Source: Microcoleus sp. FACHB-672
Lineage (GTDB): Bacteria; Cyanobacteriota; Cyanobacteriia; Cyanobacteriales; Oscillatoriaceae
Direction of reading: 5' to 3'
NCBI RefSeq assembly: GCF_014695725.1
Contig: NZ_JACJOU010000019.1
Span: 248,001-312,000 of the forward strand
DNA length: 64,000 nucleotides
Shown here: positions 59,992 to 64,000 of the stretch, in pieces
Numbering within the stretch: position 1 is the stretch's first letter
Layout: every line of letters begins with the position of its first letter
Program-made: the position numbers and the translations under genes
The notes under the pieces: generated by a model
What the model saw: the letters and a program-made list of their open reading frames with translations, nothing else
Database searches by the model: none
What the model was told of the DNA's origin: nothing

Positions 59992-60579
59992 TTAATGGTT
60001 TGGATAAGGTTTGGCAGGGGATTGAGGAGCTTGCTCGGTGCCGGCTTCTAAAAACTCGATAGCAATTTGATCGCCGGCTTTCAAGCCTAGTTCAGCAGCT
60101 CTGCCGCCTCGCAGCTCAATCACTTGGTCAACCAGTGTACCATCTGGGCCGTAAGTCGGACAAGGTAGCGTGGTGCAAGGCGGCACATTTGCCTCAATCG
60201 CTTGCACTTCCCCATCGCGCAAAAAGATCATATCCAAATTAATCGCAACATTCTTCATCCAAAAGCTGACACTTTGGGGCGGGTTAAAGGGAAACAACAT
60301 CCCACGATCATCGGCTAAGGAAGTTCGGTACATTAACCCGGTGGCTTGTTGTTGCGGTGTTTTGGCCACTTCCAGGGCAATGCGTTTACCGGCAATGGTT
60401 GCTTTTGCGGAAATCGGTAACGCTTGCCCTTGGGAAGTGCTCACCGACACTGGAGAAACCACAGCCGGCAAGGTTGGATCATTGGATGATCCAGCCTGAG
60501 AGCTTTCTGGTGCCGGTTGTGAGCATCCCATCAGCAAAACACTAAGCGCTATTCCTAATAAACTATTGTGATCAATCAC
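59992..60579 (-). CDS. DUF192 family lipoprotein
   Basis: The 195-residue protein has a lipoprotein signal with lipobox LMGCS (Cys at residue 19), a Ser/Pro-rich linker, and the DUF192 domain from about 60: IALEVAKTPQQQATGLMYRT, RGMLFPFNPPQSVSFWMKN, LDMIFLRDGEVQAIEANVPPC and GRAAELGLKAGDQI. Function of the family is unknown. GTG at 60579 with AAGGAG ten bases upstream. Confidence 0.88.
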   Translation of the reverse strand: MIDHNSLLGIALSVLLMGCSQPAPESSQAGSSNDPTLPAVVSPVSVSTSQGQALPISAKATIAGKRIALEVAKTPQQQATGLMYRTSLADDRGMLFPFNPPQSVSFWMKNVAINLDMIFLRDGEVQAIEANVPPCTTLPCPTYGPDGTLVDQVIELRGGRAAELGLKAGDQIAIEFLEAGTEQAPQSPAKPYPNH

Positions 60580-60658
60580 CTCGCACTGGCTCCTTTTTAG
60601 AATCGATTTTAGAGAGTGGGTTTAACGATAATTTTTCACCCCTAAAATCTCAAATTCC

Positions 60659-61342
60659 CTATGCTTCTCGTAAAACGTAGCCAACACCTCGCACCGTCTG
60701 AATCAGGCGCTTCTGACCTTCATCTTCTATTTTGAGACGCAAATATCGAATATACACCTCAATCACATTCGATTCACCCATAAAGTCATAACCCCAAACA
60801 TTTTCTAAAATTTGGTCGCGGGTTAGCACTTCTCTGGGGTGTTCCATCAAATACTTCAGCAGTTCATATTCCTTCATGGTTAGCTCGATCACCCGTCCAT
60901 TCCGCAAGGCGCGGCGGGTAGACAGATCCAGCACCAGATCACCAAAGCGTAACTGTTCCGTCCCTGGCGCATCGGGCTGCAGATACAGACGCACCAGTTG
61001 CAAGAAATCTTCGCTGCGATAGGGTTTGAGAAAATAATCATCCGCCCCCGCTTCTAAACAAGCTACGCGATCATCAACGCTATCACGAGCCATTAATAGC
61101 AGCACCGGCGCTCGGTTGCCAACTCTTCTCAGTTGCGTGCATAACTGCAAACCCGACTCTCCCGCCAGCATCCGATCCACAACAATTAAAGACGGCTGGA
61201 GTTGATCGGCTTGAGAAAGGCCGGTGGTTGCATCATAAGCGACAACCGGCTCATAACCAGATTCTTTTAAATCCAGACTGACATTGTGCGCCAGCGCGGC
61301 ATCCGTTTCTATCAGCAGGACACAGGGATTTCGATCAAGCAT
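60659..61342 (-). CDS. OmpR-family DNA-binding response regulator (NrrA-like candidate)
   Basis: From the ATG at 61342 (AAGGG upstream) the protein has 227 residues: receiver (LLIETDAALA, phospho-acceptor Asp in VVDRMLAGES, K in LKPYRS) and winged helix (LRFGDLVLDLSTRRAL, ELTMKEYELLKYLMEHP, NVIEVYIRYLRLKI, VRGVGYVLREA). The conserved Thr of the receiver is replaced by Met (VLLLMARDS). DRMLAGESGL and MARDSVDDRVACLEAGADD resemble NrrA/Rre37 of cyanobacteria, from memory only. Upstream in-frame starts to 61456 read through a repeat-like ACTGACCACTGACTG word and are discarded. Confidence 0.88.
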   Translation of the reverse strand: MLDRNPCVLLIETDAALAHNVSLDLKESGYEPVVAYDATTGLSQADQLQPSLIVVDRMLAGESGLQLCTQLRRVGNRAPVLLLMARDSVDDRVACLEAGADDYFLKPYRSEDFLQLVRLYLQPDAPGTEQLRFGDLVLDLSTRRALRNGRVIELTMKEYELLKYLMEHPREVLTRDQILENVWGYDFMGESNVIEVYIRYLRLKIEDEGQKRLIQTVRGVGYVLREA

Positions 61343-61485
61343 AATAGCCCTTGTTAGTAATTCTGAGTGGTTAGGCATCAGCGGCAAATGGGCAATCTCA
61401 TCGGGGTTCAGGAACTTAGCTACCTCCAAACCCATAACCCAATAACGACTGACCACTGACTGCTAACAGAAGACAACTTTACCCA

Positions 61486-62403
61486 TCAGGGTAGTTCCAC
61501 TGAGGTGGGTTTGGCAATGTGAGGTAAACCCCAGCCCAATTTTTCTCGCAGGATGTGGAAAAATTCCGGGGGTTGCAGGCGGATAAATCGAGCGCCGTAG
61601 TTGGATTTCTCAACCCGCACCTGATCGTCTGGCAAAACATAGCAGCCGGCATTCCCATCTACTACCATCACCAGCCGGTTAGGGTTGGCTGGATAAATCG
61701 TCACCGGCTCTGTATTGGCAAATACTAGCGCACGAGAAGCCAGAGAGTGAGGGCAGATCGGCAATAGCTGCAACACCGGCACTCCAGGCGTCACAACTGG
61801 GCCACCTGCTGACAAGGCATAAGCGGTTGAGCCGGTTGGCGTTGAGATAATAATCCCATCAGCAGCGATATCAACCGGCGCGTGCCGGCCCACTTCTATT
61901 TCAAAGTGACACATACAGGTGAGCGCTTCTCGGTGCAGCACCATTTCATTCAGGCATAGCGCTTCCCACAGCCGCACCTCTTCTCGAAGTAACTGCACTG
62001 AGAGCATGGTGCGCTCTTCAATTTCATAATCCCCAGCCAGCAGCTTTTCGAGCGCTTGGGGCAGTTGATTTAAATAAGTCTCGGTTAAAAACCCCATGTG
62101 GCCGGTGTTCACCGCTAGCAGGGGGATACCCCAAGGCGCGACTTGACGAAATGCCGAAAGCACCGTCCCATCTCCCCCCATCACCACGGCAAACTTCATG
62201 TCATCGTCGAAACCGGGGGGTGCCAGTTGCTCTATCGGGGTGTGGCAAATCGGCTTACCGGGGGTAGAATAGCCGAGAATTCCTCCGATGCCGGTGGTCA
62301 TGCAAACATCCCACCCACAGCTATTTAGCTTGTCTTTCAGATCCTGTGCGGCGCGACAAGCTATGGGTTTAAGATCGTTGTAAATAATGCCAGCTTTGGG
62401 CAC
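61486..62403 (-). CDS. nadK: NAD kinase
   Basis: The 305-residue protein begins [19 protein letters not shown] and carries the NAD kinase motif [50 protein letters not shown] and VDGNAGC. It phosphorylates NAD+ to NADP+. Cyanobacteria usually have two copies; this is the type with a ~30-residue insert after GGILGYS. GTG at 62403. It lies upstream of the OmpR-type gene on the same strand. Confidence 0.94.
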   Translation of the reverse strand: MPKAGIIYNDLKPIACRAAQDLKDKLNSCGWDVCMTTGIGGILGYSTPGKPICHTPIEQLAPPGFDDDMKFAVVMGGDGTVLSAFRQVAPWGIPLLAVNTGHMGFLTETYLNQLPQALEKLLAGDYEIEERTMLSVQLLREEVRLWEALCLNEMVLHREALTCMCHFEIEVGRHAPVDIAADGIIISTPTGSTAYALSAGGPVVTPGVPVLQLLPICPHSLASRALVFANTEPVTIYPANPNRLVMVVDGNAGCYVLPDDQVRVEKSNYGARFIRLQPPEFFHILREKLGWGLPHIAKPTSVELP

Positions 62404-62487
62404 ACTCAGAGTCCGGGTTAGGGTTCAGAATTATAAGGAGGAATTTTAACACCTCACATCTTAAAAAAAGCTGTGAGAGGTTGGGCA

Positions 62488-62643
62488 ATGGCTTTGCGAT
62501 CGCTGCAAGAAACAGCGACTCACCATTCCTGCCTATTTTTACCGCGCCGGCTCAGCGCCTTTACTTTGCTAGGTTTAATCGTTGCATATTTTGCACCGGC
62601 TGGCTATTGGGTTGCGGACGCTTCCATCCCACCCATCAACTAG
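62488..62643 (+). CDS. Putative 51-residue membrane or signal peptide
   Basis: ATG at 62488 with GAGAGG at 62475-62480. The product has a basic N-terminal half, a hydrophobic stretch (LSAFTLLGLIVAYFAPAGYW) and a short acidic-to-neutral end. A HIP1 site (GCGATCGC) falls in its fourth to sixth codons. It could be a one-helix membrane protein or chance. A longer overlapping frame (62481-62711, TTG) is less likely. Confidence 0.4.
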   Translation: MALRSLQETATHHSCLFLPRRLSAFTLLGLIVAYFAPAGYWVADASIPPIN

Positions 62644-62707
62644 ATCCGGCTTGGAAAACCTCACACGGTCGGATTTTCAGCCAGCGCAGTTCTTTCAGCC
62701 ATTTTGA

Positions 62708-63688
62708 TTAAAACGGGACTTTTCGTTTATTTTGCTTATTTTGCTTTTTAAGTTTTCCTTTCTCGTAATCTAATTCCTTCAACTTCTTCATAATTCGGCT
62801 GTAGTAGTCTTGCAGATAGGCTTCTAAGGTGGTTGTCTCTTGGGAATCTAGCCCAAACACCTGATAAACCTCGTCCATTTCTGCGGTTAAAGGTTTGCCA
62901 TTGGCGACGACTTCTGCAAAAGCCAGCCGATCGGCCACATTCCATCCCCACTGAAAGAACCGAGTCACGTTGCGAACTCCTCGCAGTATAGCTAAGGGCA
63001 GCCGCGTCACCTTTGCTTGCTGCCCACAGAGGCGTTCGCACAGGCGGATAATTTCATCGGCACTCCATGCCCGTGTCCCTACGATGGGAAAAGCTTTGTT
63101 TTCTGCTTCCGGAACCGAGACGGCGCGGACGGCAAATTTGGCCACGTCTTGGGTGTCCATAAATGCCACAGGAGAGGTTTCCCCTGTTATCCAAACCGCT
63201 TGATTTTCTAAAATCGGAATGGCGTACTGACCGATTAACCCTTGCATGAAGCCACAGGGTTTGAGGATCGTATAGTTCAAGCCCGATTCCGCTAAGAATA
63301 GCTCCGTACACCGCTTGATTTCCATCAGCGGGACTTGCGGATATTTCTGGGCGTCTAGAATTGAAAAGAATATATAACGTTCGACACCGGCAGCCTTCGC
63401 GGCTTGAATCAGCGCCACTTTGCCATCCCAGTCTACTTCTTTCACGCTTAGGGAATCTGTCGGTCGAGCGGTTGCGACATCGATCACTGCCGTCACCCCT
63501 TCTAGGGCAGGTGGCAAGCTTTCGGGTTCGCACAAATCTCCCCTTACCAGTTCAGCGCCCCATTCTTTTAGAAAAGCAGCTTTTTTCAGGTTACGGACTA
63601 AGCAGCGTATTTGATAGCCCTCATCCAAGGCACGGCGGGCGACTTGTCTCCCTAAAGTGCCGGTGGCACCGACAACCAATAAAATCAT
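62708..63688 (-). CDS. ycf39: Ycf39-type NAD(P)-binding photosystem II assembly factor
   Basis: The 326-residue protein is an atypical SDR: ILLVVGATGTLGRQVARRAL, CLVRNLKKAAFLKEWGAELVRGDL, VIDVATARPTD, FFSILDAQKYPQVPLMEIK, FMQGLIGQYAIPI and FRFFQWGWNVADRLAF-like text near 265. These match cyanobacterial and plastid Ycf39. Ycf39 with HliD binds the early D1 complex and helps chlorophyll delivery. The Lys-rich tail (KGKLKKQNKQNKRK) is unusual. ATG at 63688. It differs clearly from the partial SDR at 1-522. Confidence 0.9.
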   Translation of the reverse strand: MILLVVGATGTLGRQVARRALDEGYQIRCLVRNLKKAAFLKEWGAELVRGDLCEPESLPPALEGVTAVIDVATARPTDSLSVKEVDWDGKVALIQAAKAAGVERYIFFSILDAQKYPQVPLMEIKRCTELFLAESGLNYTILKPCGFMQGLIGQYAIPILENQAVWITGETSPVAFMDTQDVAKFAVRAVSVPEAENKAFPIVGTRAWSADEIIRLCERLCGQQAKVTRLPLAILRGVRNVTRFFQWGWNVADRLAFAEVVANGKPLTAEMDEVYQVFGLDSQETTTLEAYLQDYYSRIMKKLKELDYEKGKLKKQNKQNKRKVPF

Positions 63689-64000
63689 GAAGAATTGATT
63701 ACGATTCTTAAAACTTTCTCTAAGATAGTATCAGAATTTTCTCATTTTGACACAAAACTTAACAAATAGAGCAAAAAATCGGTAGGGCATCGGCACTTTT
63801 ACGAGAGAAAATGGAGACAGGGAAAAAATGCTTACCGTTTTATGGCGTATTGATAGATTGAACAATTGCCACCCTTCACGGGGACATTAAACGGATTGAA
63901 ATAATTTATATTTTGATCACCGGCCAAGATTCGTAAAATTTATAAAGCCACAAGCAAGATAAAGCCGGCACCTAACAGTCAACAACTGTAGGGTTTTGAA
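63689..64000. other. Right edge, no gene seen
   Basis: 312 bases upstream of ycf39 to the window edge. They should hold the ycf39 promoter. I see no RNA gene, repeat or other frame. Confidence 0.45.

Overview
The window reads as chromosomal DNA of a filamentous, oscillatorialean-type cyanobacterium. Support comes from a high-light-inducible protein, Ycf39, a demethylphylloquinone methyltransferase, several small cyanobacteria-restricted families (DUF2949, DUF5340-like, a 98-residue membrane protein), HIP1 octamers (GCGATCGC) and A/T- or G/C-rich heptamer repeats between genes. I cannot place the genus. No rRNA, CRISPR array, phage module or intact insertion sequence is visible. A GCCGG/CCGGC-type word is conspicuously frequent, inside and outside genes.

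Layout. 1-8.2 kb: small metabolic and signalling genes, mostly on the minus strand: a partial NAD(P)-binding protein, two methyltransferases, a c-type-haem adenylate cyclase, a BtuF-like protein, DUF445, menG and a GAF response regulator. 8.7-18.9 kb: one 3401-residue secreted, repeat-built protein (DUF4347, phytase-like esterase, two lamin-tail-like segments, exact 327-bp cadherin/CSPG-like repeats, a Pro-Thr linker and eleven ~44-residue C-terminal repeats). 19.0-28.8 kb: a complete chemotaxis-type operon on the minus strand in the order CheY, CheY, CheW, MCP, CheA-hybrid, CheW, of the Pil/Hmp kind that controls twitching or hormogonium phototaxis. The large exoprotein next to it would fit surface motility or adhesion, but that link is inference.

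29.5-38.8 kb: purQ/purS, a Zur-type regulator, an NfeD-stomatin pair, a PP2C phosphatase with a zinc ribbon and membrane anchor, and topA. 38.8-42.3 kb: two paralogous secreted tyrosinases with PEP-CTERM tails and a shared Cys/His motif. 43.3-47.4 kb: alanine dehydrogenase, a molbindin, a 56-residue HLIP, a small membrane protein, a MerR regulator and a WD40 propeller. 47.5-54 kb: a NERD-helicase, a small basic protein, tRNA-Leu(CAA) overlapping the end of an M48 protease gene, murA, tRNA-Leu(CAG) and an SpoU-type methyltransferase. 54.3-63.7 kb: lpd, trpC, a DUF5340-like protein, a PLP aminotransferase with a clear terminator, DUF2949, a DUF192 lipoprotein, an OmpR-type regulator, NAD kinase, a possible 51-residue membrane peptide and ycf39.

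Most of the window is ordinary cyanobacterial housekeeping. The parts most worth a second look are the giant exoprotein with its possible His/Cys peptidase-like head, the haem-c adenylate cyclase, the twin tyrosinases, the repeat-derived insertion in the CheA gene, the protease-tRNA overlap and the small unlisted genes. Assignments rest on reading motifs by eye; no database search was run.
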